The position numbers and the translations under genes are program-made. From Geminicoccus roseus DSM 18922 (GTDB lineage: Bacteria; Pseudomonadota; Alphaproteobacteria; Geminicoccales; Geminicoccaceae), in NCBI RefSeq assembly GCF_000427665.1, contig NZ_KE386572.1:5208373-5272372 (forward strand): DNA of 64,000 nucleotides. Direction: 5' to 3'. The notes beneath the pieces were generated by a model. The model worked only from the letters and a program-made list of their open reading frames with translations, was not told the DNA's origin and searched no databases. Within the stretch, counting starts at the first letter, position 1; each line of letters starts with the position of its first letter. Positions 35,715 to 44,191 of this stretch are shown piece after piece.

Positions 35715-36929
35715 TCAGGCGCGGCGGCGGGCCGGCAGGGTGCTGACCACCGGGTCGCGCTGCAGCCAGGGGCGCACGTACTCGGTGATGTGCGGCAGCC
35801 CGTCCAGCATCCCGGCGACCTGGCGGGGATCGGCGGCAGGCCAGCTTGCGATGTCGTGCAGCTGGGCGGCCATCACCCTGGGATCGCGCTCGCCGTCGTC
35901 GGGCAGCATCCGCAACAGGCCGAGCTCGGCGGCGCGCTCGGCGCGGATCGCCTGCTCCAGGCGCGGAGTGGTGCGCGGCACGATCAGGGCCGGCTTGCCG
36001 AAGGAAAGGATCTCGCAGAACGTGTTGTAGCCGCCCATCGCCACCACCCCCAGCGCCCGGTCGAACAGGGGCTCGGTGCGCGCGGCGAAGGTCAGCAGGG
36101 TGAGCTTGGGCAGGTGCTGGGCGCGCTCCAGGAACGCCGCGCGGGTCTCGCGATGCATGAACGGGCCCATCAGCACCACGGCCGGGTGCGGCAGGTCCGG
36201 ATCGGTCTCATAAGCCTGCAGCACCCAGTCGATCAGCTCCTCGCCGTCGCCGCCGCCGCCGGTGGTGACCAGGACATAAGGCTGGTCGGGCAGCTCGATG
36301 GCGGGCTCCAGCCCGGCGGTCTCGGAGACGTGGCGGCGCAGATATCCGGTGAAGCGGGTCTTGGCGGCGAGGCTGGCGGCGCCCGGGATCTGCGCCAGCG
36401 GGTCGCCCATCTCCTTGGTGCCGTACACCCAGATCTCGTCGTAGAGCCGCTTCAGGGCCGGGGCGACGTTCTTGCGCCGCCACTCCTCCTCCAGGGTGGC
36501 CGGGTCGTCCATCACGTCGCGCAGGCCCAGCACCAGCCTCGTGCCGCGGTCTTTGAGCAGGCGCAGGGTCGGCTCGACCTCGCCGCGCAGGCCGAGCGGC
36601 TCCTTGTCGACCAGGAACACGTGCGGGTCGAAGATCTCGGCGGCGTGCTCGATGATCGAGCGGCGGATCTCCAGGGTCTTCTCGATGTCGATATGCAGGC
36701 CCAGCGGGGTGTAGTCGCCGTTGCGCAGCTTGATCACGCCCGGCACCCGGACGAAGTCGACCCGGGTCTTGAAGTCGAAGCTGCCGATGATCGGCGAGCC
36801 GGACAGGATCAGGACCGACAGGTCCTTGAACTGCTCCACCAGATGGTGGGCGATCGTGCGGCAGCGACGCAGATGGCCCAGGCCGAAACTGTCGTGGCTG
36901 TAGATCAGCAGACGGGCATGGTCATTCAT
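35715..36929 (-). CDS. glycosyltransferase, COG4671 type (copy D)
   Basis: 404 aa GT-B protein with the COG4671 N-terminus LLIYSHDSFGLGHLRRCRTI near residues 7-26 and the C-terminal glycine loop VLVTTGGGGDGEELIDW near residue 222. MGGYNTFCEILSFGKPALIVP near residue 305 is the donor site. It shares the GLGHLRR motif with copy A but is otherwise divergent. ATG 36929 was chosen; a second ATG five codons upstream is possible. It lies 193 bp downstream of the desaturase gene, with no recognisable gene between. The C-terminal ending PARRRA is basic. Confidence 0.85.
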   Translation of the reverse strand: MNDHARLLIYSHDSFGLGHLRRCRTIAHHLVEQFKDLSVLILSGSPIIGSFDFKTRVDFVRVPGVIKLRNGDYTPLGLHIDIEKTLEIRRSIIEHAAEIFDPHVFLVDKEPLGLRGEVEPTLRLLKDRGTRLVLGLRDVMDDPATLEEEWRRKNVAPALKRLYDEIWVYGTKEMGDPLAQIPGAASLAAKTRFTGYLRRHVSETAGLEPAIELPDQPYVLVTTGGGGDGEELIDWVLQAYETDPDLPHPAVVLMGPFMHRETRAAFLERAQHLPKLTLLTFAARTEPLFDRALGVVAMGGYNTFCEILSFGKPALIVPRTTPRLEQAIRAERAAELGLLRMLPDDGERDPRVMAAQLHDIASWPAADPRQVAGMLDGLPHITEYVRPWLQRDPVVSTLPARRRA

Positions 36930-37122
36930 GAGGCGTCGATCCATGGGCGGCCCGGCGCGGAAGATGGCAGATTTCGGCGCTGGCCGATACCGGCAGGCAG
37001 CCAGGGCGGCGCCAGCCATCCGCCAGCATGGCGCGGCAATGGCGACAGGACGATGACCGGGCGGGCCGGCGCACGGGCATGGGAGCCGGCCGCTGCCCCC
37101 TGCCCGCTTCCATGCCGGCCGG

Positions 37123-38064
37123 TCACATGAACGGGTGGCTCGGCAGGTCGAAGGGCGTGAACAGGAAGCGGCGGAACACTTCCAGGTAGCCGCCGTCATA
37201 GACGTAGTGGCCGTTCTCCCGGCGCAGGAGGGACCGGTGCTGCCGGTAGTAGCGGGGGATCGCGTACCAGGGCAGGTCCGGGCGCTTGTGGTGGACGTAG
37301 TGCAGGTTGTTGTTGAGGAACAGGAAGCTCATCAGCGGCCCGGCCTCGACCAGGGCGGTGCGCTCCTCCGGGGTCTCGTGGGCGATGTGCTCGCAATAGG
37401 AGCGCACCAGGCTGAGCGACGTGCCGGGCAGGACGAACAGCAAAAGATACTGCCAGGCCGGCAGGCCGCACACCAGGGTGACCCAGGCCAAGACCAGCAC
37501 CACGGCCGGGACATGGCAGGCCCAGGCCCAAAGGTTGCGGCGGTCGCCGGCCAGCAGCGCGCGGGCCTCGTGCCAGAAGAACTGCGCCACGATCAGGAAC
37601 GGGCCGATCGTGAGCCGGCCGAACAGGGTCTGGTTGAACACCAGGACCCGGCGCCACCAGGCCGGCAGGGTCGCCCAGCGCTCGGCCGGGACATAGTAGC
37701 TTTCCGGGTCGCGGTAGGGGTCGGTCAGGTGGTGCAGCTTGCGGTGGTGGGCCAGGTGGGAGGCCCGGTAGACCGGGTAGGGCAGCCACAGGCTGAGCGG
37801 CGGGAACACCGGCACGTGGTTGAGCCAGCGGCGGGTCGACATCAGCTCGTGCAGCGCCTCGTGCTGCAGGGAGCCGTACAGGGCCAGGGTGAAGGCGGCG
37901 GCCGGGAGCAGGAGCCACCAGGGGATCGCGGTGGCGAACCAGGTGAGCGCCAGCCAGCTGCACCAGACCGCGGCCAGGCTGACCCAGGTCACCCAACCTT
38001 CCGAACGAATAAGTTCGGTCTTGATCAACCGGGAAGAAGGTTCCGGCTGAACGACATTCTCCAT
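37123..38064 (-). CDS. membrane fatty acid desaturase-like protein
   Basis: 313 aa integral membrane di-iron enzyme. Three histidine boxes are in order: HEALH near residue 68, HRKLHH near residue 106 and HYVHH near residue 254. Four to five hydrophobic segments surround them (WVSLAAVWCSWLALTWFATA, WWLLLPAAAFTLALYG, VVLVLAWVTLVCGL, YLLLFVLPG). Family members desaturate or hydroxylate lipid acyl chains, sphingolipids or carotenoids. It heads the minus-strand cluster, so a lipid-linked glycan product is a reasonable guess. The start region is covered by an imperfect palindrome, which may be an operator. Confidence 0.9.
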   Translation of the reverse strand: MENVVQPEPSSRLIKTELIRSEGWVTWVSLAAVWCSWLALTWFATAIPWWLLLPAAAFTLALYGSLQHEALHELMSTRRWLNHVPVFPPLSLWLPYPVYRASHLAHHRKLHHLTDPYRDPESYYVPAERWATLPAWWRRVLVFNQTLFGRLTIGPFLIVAQFFWHEARALLAGDRRNLWAWACHVPAVVLVLAWVTLVCGLPAWQYLLLFVLPGTSLSLVRSYCEHIAHETPEERTALVEAGPLMSFLFLNNNLHYVHHKRPDLPWYAIPRYYRQHRSLLRRENGHYVYDGGYLEVFRRFLFTPFDLPSHPFM

Positions 38065-38065
38065 G

Positions 38066-38091
38066 GGCAGACCTTTTTACAAAAACCTGCC
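38066..38091. promoter_or_regulatory. imperfect palindrome at the desaturase start
   Basis: GGCAG (38066-38070) and CTGCC (38087-38091) are inverted arms around an inner TTTTT/AAAAA dyad (38074-38085 region). The site begins one base upstream of the desaturase ATG and covers its ribosome-binding site. A repressor bound here, or an RNA hairpin masking the ribosome site, would control the gene. No regulator gene of matching type is adjacent. Confidence 0.35.
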
Positions 38092-38158
38092 TGTTCTACC
38101 GAGCTTTGCGTCGCGATTGAAGGGTTTCGTTAAGAGGTTGGGCGCTAATCTGGGCGCG

Positions 38159-38235
38159 TTGACAGGGATCATGGAACGGATACGTTTCGGCGGGGACGAT
38201 TCGGGTCCGTGATCCGAACCAGCGCAGACTATAAT
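38159..38235 (+). promoter_or_regulatory. candidate promoter elements for the binding-protein/permease operon
   Basis: A consensus -35 hexamer TTGACA (38159-38164) is followed after 16 nt by a weak -10 TACGTT (38181-38186). A perfect TATAAT (38230-38235) lies 12 nt before the ATG but has no good -35 at 17 nt and would leave almost no leader. The first pair is the better candidate. Confidence 0.35.
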
Positions 38236-38247
38236 ACGGGGGATCTC

Positions 38248-39942
38248 ATGGCCGATCGTGAGAACAGGATTCATCCGTTCATTCCCAAGCTGGTCGACCA
38301 GTATGAACGGCGGCGGGTGGATCGCCGCGAGTTCCTGCGGACCTCGACCCTTCTGGGTCTCTCGGCGGCCACCGCCTACGGCATTGTCGGCCGGATCGAC
38401 GGCCCGGGCTTCATTCCCCAGGCGCGCGCGCAGAACGGCACCCCCAAGAAGGGCGGGATCGCCCGGGTCTCGATCCGGGTGCCGGACCTGTCGACCCCCC
38501 ACACCTTCTCCTGGGTGTACGACAGCAACTCGGTGCGGCAGTGCAACGACTACCTGACCCGCACCGGCGTCGACAACATCACGGTGCCGTGGCTCCTGGA
38601 GAACTGGGAGGCCTCGGACGACCTGAAGACCTGGACCCTGCGCCTGCGCCAGGACGTCACCTGGTCGAACGGCGAGAAGTTCGTGGCCGACCACGCGATC
38701 TGGAACCTCCAGCACATGCTGGACCCGGCCACCGGCTCCTCGGTGCTGGGCCTGTTCAGCGGCTTTCTGGTCGAGGACAAGGACACCGGCCAGAAGGACG
38801 CCGACGGCAACCCGGTGATGACCACCGAGTACTGGGACGCCAGCGCCATCGAGAAGAAGGACGACTTCACCATCGTCCTGAACGGCAAGGGCCCGCAGAT
38901 GGCGGTGCCGGAGAACCTGTTCCACTACCCGGCGCTGATGCTCTGGCCGGAGGATGACGGCAAGTGGGGCGTGGGCTCGCCCGGCACCGGGCCGTTCGAC
39001 TGCGCCGAGCTCGAGATCGGCAAGCGCGCGGTGTTCAGGGCGCGCGAGAACTACTGGGGCGAGGGCCCCTATCTGGACGAGCTGCATTTCATCGACCATG
39101 GCGACGACGCGTCGGCCCAGGTCGCCGCTTTGGCCTCCAAGCAGGCCGACGGCATGTACGAGGCCTCGGTGACCCAGTACGAGGTCCTCAAGCAGATGCC
39201 GCACCTGGAGCTCTACCAGGCGACCTCGGCGCAGACCGGGGTGGCGCGCGTCCATCCCAAGAAGCCGTTCGACGACGCCAGGGTGCGCAAGGCGCTGCGC
39301 CTGGCGGTCGACACGCCCAAGCTGTTGCAGCTGGCCCATCTCAACATCGGCGCGCCCGGCGAGCACCACCACGTGGCGCCGATCCATCCCGAATACGCCG
39401 ATATCGGCCTGATGCAGCAGGACATCGAGGCGGCCAAGCAGCTGCTGGCCGATGCCGGCTACCCGGACGGGATCGAGGCCGAGATCTCCTGCAAGCAGGA
39501 CCCGGCCTGGGAGTTGATCGCGGTGCAGGCGATGGCGGAGATGTGGAAGCAGGCCGGCATCAACGTGACCATCAACGTGATGCCGTCCTCGGCCTACTGG
39601 GACAACTGGACCAAGGTGCCGTTCGGCTTCACCGCCTGGACCCACCGGCCGCTGGGGGTGATGGTGCTGGGCCTGGCCTATCGTTCGGGCGTGCCGTGGA
39701 ACGAGTCGAACTGGTCGAACCCGAAGTTCGACGAGCTGCTCTCCAAGGCGGAAGGCATCCTGGACGTCGAGGAGCGCCGCCAGGCGATGGTGCCGATCGA
39801 GGAGCTGATGCTGGAGGAAGGCCCGGCGGTGATCCCGCTGTGGCGCGGCATGTTCACCTTCTGGGACAAGAAGATCGGCGGGTTCCGCCAGCACCCGACC
39901 AGCTACATCTTCGGCGAGGAACTCTACCTCAACGAGGCGTGA
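38248..39942 (+). CDS. family 5 ABC substrate-binding protein with Tat-type signal
   Basis: 564 aa. The N-terminus has a DRREFLRTSTLLGLSAATA twin-arginine-like signal near residues 28-46 with a cleavage-type AQA near residue 64. The SBP_bac_5 body shows WTLRLRQDVTWSNGEKFVAD near residues 130-149, GTGPFDCAELEIGKR near residue 248, DDARVRKALRLAVDTPKLL near residue 346 and a C-terminal PTSYIFGEELYLNEA. GGGGGAT precedes ATG 38248. It heads the plus-strand operon with two permeases. It is a different sequence from the binding protein at 27102-28949, so the single importer may have two binding proteins. Confidence 0.9.
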   Translation: MADRENRIHPFIPKLVDQYERRRVDRREFLRTSTLLGLSAATAYGIVGRIDGPGFIPQARAQNGTPKKGGIARVSIRVPDLSTPHTFSWVYDSNSVRQCNDYLTRTGVDNITVPWLLENWEASDDLKTWTLRLRQDVTWSNGEKFVADHAIWNLQHMLDPATGSSVLGLFSGFLVEDKDTGQKDADGNPVMTTEYWDASAIEKKDDFTIVLNGKGPQMAVPENLFHYPALMLWPEDDGKWGVGSPGTGPFDCAELEIGKRAVFRARENYWGEGPYLDELHFIDHGDDASAQVAALASKQADGMYEASVTQYEVLKQMPHLELYQATSAQTGVARVHPKKPFDDARVRKALRLAVDTPKLLQLAHLNIGAPGEHHHVAPIHPEYADIGLMQQDIEAAKQLLADAGYPDGIEAEISCKQDPAWELIAVQAMAEMWKQAGINVTINVMPSSAYWDNWTKVPFGFTAWTHRPLGVMVLGLAYRSGVPWNESNWSNPKFDELLSKAEGILDVEERRQAMVPIEELMLEEGPAVIPLWRGMFTFWDKKIGGFRQHPTSYIFGEELYLNEA

Positions 39943-40054
39943 GCCCGTTTCGGAGGGGGTGGCCGGACAGCCCGGCCGCCCCCGGCCGCCCTGGCGGGCC
40001 CGCCGCTTCCTGCCGCGCCCGCCAGCCTGTTCCTCCTGAAGATGGCCACCGACG

Positions 40055-40996
40055 ATGACGAGCTTCGTCCTGCGCCGCATCGCCCAGATGGCCTTCACCA
40101 TCGTCGTCGCGTCGTTTCTGATCTTCGCGGTGTCGGAATGGTCGCCCGGCAGCGTCGCCCGCAAGATGCTGGGCCCCTACGCCACCGCCCAGCAGGTCGA
40201 GATGCTGAACCAGGAGCTGGGCCTGGATCGCCCGGTGCTGGTCCGCTACGTCGAATGGGCCGGCAACGTCCTGCAGGGCGATCTCGGCTACTCGACCCTG
40301 TACAAGCAGCCGGTGGCGCCGATCTTCGTCGACCGCCTGCAGAACACCGCGATGCTGGCGGCGATCGCGTTCGCGATCATCGTGCCCGTCTCGATCCTGT
40401 TCGGGGTGCTGGCTGGGATGCGGGAAAGTTCCGCCGCCGACCGGACGATCTCGGTGGGGGCGATCATCTGCACCTCCCTGCCCGAATTCGCGCTGGGCGC
40501 TTTCCTGTCCTCGATCTTCGTGATCTGGCTGGGCATCCTGCCCGGGACCTCGACCATGGATCCCGGCAGCGGCTGGAGCATCGCCAGCCAGCTGGTGCTG
40601 CCGGTGATGGTGATGGTGCTCTATGACGCCGGCTACGTGATCCGGATGGTGCGCGCCTCGATGATCGAGGTGATGCTGGCGCCCTATATCCGCACCGCGA
40701 TCCTCAAGGGGCTGAGCTTCCCCGACGTGATCCGCAAGCACGCGCTGCGCAACGCGCTGATCGCGCCCTTCACCGTGATCCTGCTGCAGATCAACTACCT
40801 GATCACCGGGGTGGTGGTGGTGGAGGCAGTGTTCGCCTATCCGGGCTTCGGCCGGATGATGCTGGAGGCGGCGCTGAACAAGGACGTGGCGCTGATCGAG
40901 GCGGGCGCGCTGGTGGCGGTCGCCATCGCGGTGACCACCCAGGTGGCCGGCGACATCGGCTACATGCTCCTCAACCCGCGCATCCGGATCGCATGA
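40055..40996 (+). CDS. DppB/OppB-type ABC permease
   Basis: 313 aa, six predicted membrane helices. The N-terminal LRRIAQMAFTIVVASFLIFAV helix is followed by the conserved periplasmic segment with LNQELGLDRPVLVRYVEW and GDLGYSTLYKQPV typical of DppB. The coupling-helix (EAA) region YIRTAILKGLSFPDVIRKHALRNALI lies near residues 210-235. It follows the binding-protein gene by 112 bp and overlaps the next permease by ATGA. With the ATPase and second binding protein on the opposite arm it would form the transmembrane channel of the importer. Confidence 0.92.
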   Translation: MTSFVLRRIAQMAFTIVVASFLIFAVSEWSPGSVARKMLGPYATAQQVEMLNQELGLDRPVLVRYVEWAGNVLQGDLGYSTLYKQPVAPIFVDRLQNTAMLAAIAFAIIVPVSILFGVLAGMRESSAADRTISVGAIICTSLPEFALGAFLSSIFVIWLGILPGTSTMDPGSGWSIASQLVLPVMVMVLYDAGYVIRMVRASMIEVMLAPYIRTAILKGLSFPDVIRKHALRNALIAPFTVILLQINYLITGVVVVEAVFAYPGFGRMMLEAALNKDVALIEAGALVAVAIAVTTQVAGDIGYMLLNPRIRIA

Positions 40997-41874
40997 TGGC
41001 GACGATCCCCGAAGACATCGAGGTCCGCGCACCGGCCAAGCCGCCGGGCCTGTTCGGCAAGATCCTGGAGGTCCGCCATTCCTGGGTGGCGGTGGTCGGC
41101 CTGCTGCTGGTGAGCTTCTGGGTGGCGGTGGCGCTGCTGGCCCCCTATCTGCCGCTCTACGACCCCAACGCCCAGGACTTCATGGCGCTGGCCAACCCCT
41201 ATCCCGGCGGCGCGCACCTGCTCGGCACCGACATGCTCGGCCGGGACATGCTGAGCCGGGTGATGTGGGGCGCGCGCACCGTGCTGGTGGTGGCGCCGAT
41301 CGCGGTGGTGACCGCCTACCTGATCGGCTGCACCATGGGGGTGGTGGCCGGCTATTTCGGCGGCTGGACCGACATCGTGTTCTCGCGGATCGCCGACATC
41401 GTGCTGAGCTTTCCGGTGATCATCCTCTATCTGATCATCATCGCCCTGTTCGGCGCCTCGGCGGTCAACATCGTGATCGCGGTGACCTTCACCGCCGCCC
41501 CGCAGATCATGCGCATCGTCCGCGGCCTGACCCTGGACATCAAGAACCGCGAATACGTCACCGCGGCGCAGATCCGCGGCGAGAGCGCCATCTACATCAT
41601 GGCGGTGGAGATCCTGCCCAACGCGCGCGGCCCGCTGATCGTCGATGCCTGCCTGCGCATGGGCTACACCATCATCGCGATCGGGGTGCTGGGCTTCCTG
41701 GGCCTGGGGCTGCCGCCGCCCGACCCGGACTGGGGCGGGATGGTGAAGGACAATTACGGCCTGATGTCGGTCTACCCGCACATGGCGCTGATCCCGGCCG
41801 CCGCGATCTCGTCCTTGGTGATCGGCTTCAACCTGCTGGCGGACGGGCTGCGCGAACTGGCCCTGAAGGACTGA
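40993..41874 (+). CDS. DppC/OppC-type ABC permease
   Basis: 293 aa. N-terminal cytoplasmic segment, then helix 1 WVAVVGLLLVSFWVAVALLAPY near residues 32-53, the DppC-type periplasmic GAHLLGTDMLGRDMLSRVMWGAR motif near residues 75-97, and the EAA loop EYVTAAQIRGESAIYIMAVEILPNA near residues 180-205. It is coupled to the DppB gene by ATGA. No ATPase gene follows; the DNA downstream is degenerate and leads into IS remnants, so the ATPase must come from elsewhere, most simply the fused ATPase at 29004-30872. Confidence 0.92.
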   Translation: MMATIPEDIEVRAPAKPPGLFGKILEVRHSWVAVVGLLLVSFWVAVALLAPYLPLYDPNAQDFMALANPYPGGAHLLGTDMLGRDMLSRVMWGARTVLVVAPIAVVTAYLIGCTMGVVAGYFGGWTDIVFSRIADIVLSFPVIILYLIIIALFGASAVNIVIAVTFTAAPQIMRIVRGLTLDIKNREYVTAAQIRGESAIYIMAVEILPNARGPLIVDACLRMGYTIIAIGVLGFLGLGLPPPDPDWGGMVKDNYGLMSVYPHMALIPAAAISSLVIGFNLLADGLRELALKD

Positions 41875-42202
41875 CCCCGCGGCTGGCCGGGCGCGGCCGG
41901 GCCGGCCGCGGCTCCCTGCCGGAATGGCGGTCCGCCGCCTTCCGGGCGCCCGGTCGCTGCCACGAACCGCTCTCCGGCCGCTCCCCGGCTCCGGCCCGCC
42001 GCACAGGGCCCAAGGCTGGAGCCGCGCCGCGGTCGCCGGACCTGTCGCCGCCCGGAAATGCGGCCGGCAAGCGCCAACGCCGGCTCCCAGCCCCCCGGGT
42101 GACCGGCTCCTAGAGCATCGGCCGACCTGATTGAATCGTCGGGGATCCCCCTGAGGCGCTGGTTCTGATTCACGATGTCCGCCGGGCTGGAGGCCGGCAT
42201 GG

Positions 42203-43230
42203 ATGTCCAAGGCGCTCTCCGTCGATCTTCGTGAGCGTGTTGAAGGCAGTGGCTGAGGGCGCAAGCCACCGAGCGGCAGCGTCGCGATCTGGCGTCCGCG
42301 CCGCGAGCGTGATCCGGTGGCGCGCGCTGGAGCGGACGCAGGGCGATCCGCGGCCAGGTCCGCCCGGCGGTGATCGCCGCTTCGCCCGCGTCGAGGCGCA
42401 GGGTGGCTGATCCGAGGACTGCTGGAGGCAACGCCCGATATCACCGCGGAGGAACCGCGCGCGGCGCTGACCCAAGCGCGGCCGCGGCTTTGGTTGCGGC
42501 ACCCTGCAGCGGTTCTTCCGCCGTCACGGGCTGACACGCAAAATAGGAGCGGGCACGCTACCGAGCAGGACCGTCCCGATGTCCTGGAGCGCCGGCAGGC
42601 GTGGTTCGACGGCCGGATCGACCTTGATCCCGAGCGGCTGGTGTTCATCGATGGTCGAGCGCCAGCGGCGATCGACGGGGCCAAGACGAACATGGCCCGC
42701 ACGCACGGAGGTTGCCCCCGCGGCGAGCGCCTGCGCATGGGCGTCCCCCACGGGCACTGGAAGACGACCACTTTGGGGGGGGGGCGCCCCGACCACGCGC
42801 GGGATGATCGCGCCCGTCGTCCTGAACGGCGCGATCCATCGCGATGCCTTCGAGACCTACGTCGAAAAGGTTTTCGTTCCCGAACTGCAACGTGGCGGCA
42901 TCGTCATCATGGACAACCTGTCCAGCCACAAGGGACCAACGACGCGCGCGCTGATCGAGGCCGCAGGGGCGAGCTTGCCGTTCCTTTCGCCCTACAGCCC
43001 CGACTTCAACCCATGATCCGGCAGGAGCCGGATCATCCGCCCCCTGAAAGGGCCCGGTCCAGCAGGACCGGGAGGCGAGAACGCCTTCGCCAGGCACAAG
43101 GCCATGCTGCGAAAGGCGGCCGGGCGCACCGTTGAGGGCCTCTGAACTGGCCATCGGCCGCATCGCCGACGCCTGCAACCCCGCAGAGTGGGCCAACCAC
43201 TTCAGTGCATGCGGATACGATGCAGACTGA
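42203..43230 (+). pseudogene. IS630-family transposase, multiply frameshifted
   Basis: Fragments of one DDE transposase in order: an N-terminal MSKALSVDLRERV start at 42203 that stops after 17 codons; DRPDVLERRQAWFDGRIDLD and LVFIDG near 42560-42655 where the first catalytic Asp region is followed by an altered junction; NMARTHGGCPRGERLRMGVP; AFETYVEKVFVPEL; VIMDNLSSHKGP and YSPDFNP ending at 43016; then ENAFARHKAMLRKAAGRTVEGL and finally the CGYDAD-like C-terminus with a stop at 43228-43230. The break between FNP and the expected catalytic glutamate is exactly where the hairpin insert sits. Not functional. Confidence 0.85.
43013..43076 (+). repeat. 64-nt three-hairpin insert (copy 1) inside the IS630 transposase
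   Basis: Hairpin A: ATGATCCGGC (43013-43022), loop AGGA, GCCGGATCAT (43027-43036), ten perfect pairs. Hairpin B: CCCT (43042-43045), loop GAA, AGGG (43049-43052). Hairpin C: CCCGGTCC (43053-43060), loop AGCA, GGACCGGG (43065-43072), eight perfect pairs, then AGGC. It interrupts the transposase between the FNP codons and the glutamate codon. Copy 2 lies at 44128-44191 and shares the last 23 nt exactly. Confidence 0.75.
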
Positions 43231-43256
43231 TGGGATTCCGCTCTAGCGCCGGCAAA

Positions 43257-43562
43257 CGGCGCGCGGCTGTTCGGGTACGCCAGCGGAACAAGCCTCCACC
43301 CCGCGGCGCTCGTGCCGAACCCTGGCCGACGGTTGAGCCGGTCGGGCAGCGTTCGATCAGCCCGCCCAGTGGCCAGCCGAGGGTCCAGCCAGCGCGTCCA
43401 GGCTTCCGGGTCAGACCACCGGCGATCGGCCGGCAGCGCCGGTCATCTGGTGGGTGCAACCCGAGAGAATGCCAGCGGATCGGGCATCCGGTCCGCTGCG
43501 CAGCGCCCGTGCAGGACTTTGGCCATCGATCAAGCCGTTCGGGCAGCTTCGGGTCCGCCAGC
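43257..43562. repeat. degenerate ~190-bp repeat, two units between IS remnants
   Basis: Two diverged units whose shared anchor (a GGCC-containing segment followed by a GTCGGGCAGCGTTCG-like segment) occurs near 43317 and again near 43513, 196 bp apart. The same unit recurs five times at 44797-45640. No coding frame is maintained from unit to unit. They fill the gap between the IS630 and IS481 remnants. Confidence 0.6.
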
Positions 43563-43943
43563 TAGGTGTACGGTCCCGGAGTGTCGTGGTGTGTTATTCC
43601 GTGAGCAGGAGAACGCGCTATGGCAGCAGGTCTTCACGGTTCAGCCCGCACGACGCCGCGAGTTCGAGCCGAACTCCTAGCGTCGCAAGAAGCGACCCGT
43701 GCCCTCGCCACCCGCTATGGGTTGAACCCCAAAACGGTCGCCAAATGGCGCCGACGCAGGTCCACGGTCGATGCGCCCATGGAGCCGAGCCGGCCACGCA
43801 GCTCTGTCCTGACCGAGGCCGAGGAGGCCATCGTCGTCGAGTTCCGTCGACACACCCTCCTGCCACTCGATGACGTCCTGGGCTGCCTGCGCGAGACGAT
43901 CCCGACGCTCTCTCGGAGTGCTCTGCACCGCTGTCTGCAGCGG

Positions 43944-43992
43944 CCTGTCAGCTGCGCTGACATCCCTCCGGGGGATCGGGCCTTGGCCCGAT
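43944..43992 (+). repeat. three-hairpin insert (copy 3) in the IS481 transposase, LQR/HGIS junction
   Basis: TGTCAGC (43946-43952), loop TGC, GCTGACA (43956-43962); a short TCCC/GGGGA stem around 43963-43975; then ATCGGGCC (43975-43982), loop TT, GGCCCGAT (43985-43992). The net insertion is 46 nt between CGGC and ATGG of the expected coding sequence, a +1 shift. Its reverse complement starts CCATC, like copies 1 and 2 on the plus strand. Confidence 0.7.
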
Positions 43993-44127
43993 GGTATCTC
44001 CCGCGTGCCGAAGGACGAGGGGAAAGCCTCCAAGCGCAGGCGGTTTGCCGAGACGAAGATCGGCTACGTCCATATCGACGTCTGCGAGCTGCGCCTGGCC
44101 CAGGGAAAGCTGTTCATGTTCCTGGCC

Positions 44128-44191
44128 ATCAGCCGCCAGCAGGCGGCTGATCCGTCTCCTGCAAGGAACCGGTCCAGCAGGACCGGGAGGC
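44128..44191 (+). repeat. 64-nt three-hairpin insert (copy 2) in the IS481 transposase
   Basis: Hairpin A: ATCAGCCGCC (44128-44137), loop AGCA, GGCGGCTGAT (44142-44151), ten perfect pairs. Hairpin B: TCCT (44157-44160), loop GCA, AGGA (44164-44167). Hairpin C: CCGGTCC (44169-44175), loop AGCA, GGACCGG (44180-44186). Net insertion 61 nt between the LAI and DR codons. Compared with copy 1, three base pairs in stem A and one in stem B differ, all compensated on the other arm. Confidence 0.75.

Larger units (their letters stand above)
42113..43243 (+). mobile_element. decayed IS630-family element
   Basis: The element is flanked by TA (42111-42112 and 43244-43245), the target duplication of IS630/Tc1-type elements. 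The ends begin GAGC and end GCTC with only weak further inverted similarity. About 1.13 kb, the usual IS630 size. The transposase inside is broken in several places and contains a 64-nt hairpin insert at 43013-43076. A run of ten G (42775-42784) marks one frame break. Confidence 0.7.

Noticed and set aside
35715-37199. Longer start (37199) for the COG4671 glycosyltransferase
   Set aside because: The extra 90 residues are Cys/Arg/Pro-rich and unlike any relative, and the conserved protein begins at ATG 36929.
38230-38235. Perfect TATAAT as the main -10 of the binding-protein operon
   Set aside because: It lies only 12 nt before the ATG and lacks a -35 partner, so a start from it would leave almost no leader with the ribosome site.
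43944-44191. Programmed translational bypassing (gene 60 or byp-like) to explain the hairpin inserts in the IS481 gene
   Set aside because: No matching take-off and landing codons flank the inserts (ATC versus GGC at 44128/44189; CGG versus CCC at 43941/43987), and another unrelated frameshift follows at about 44345, so the gene is dead anyway.
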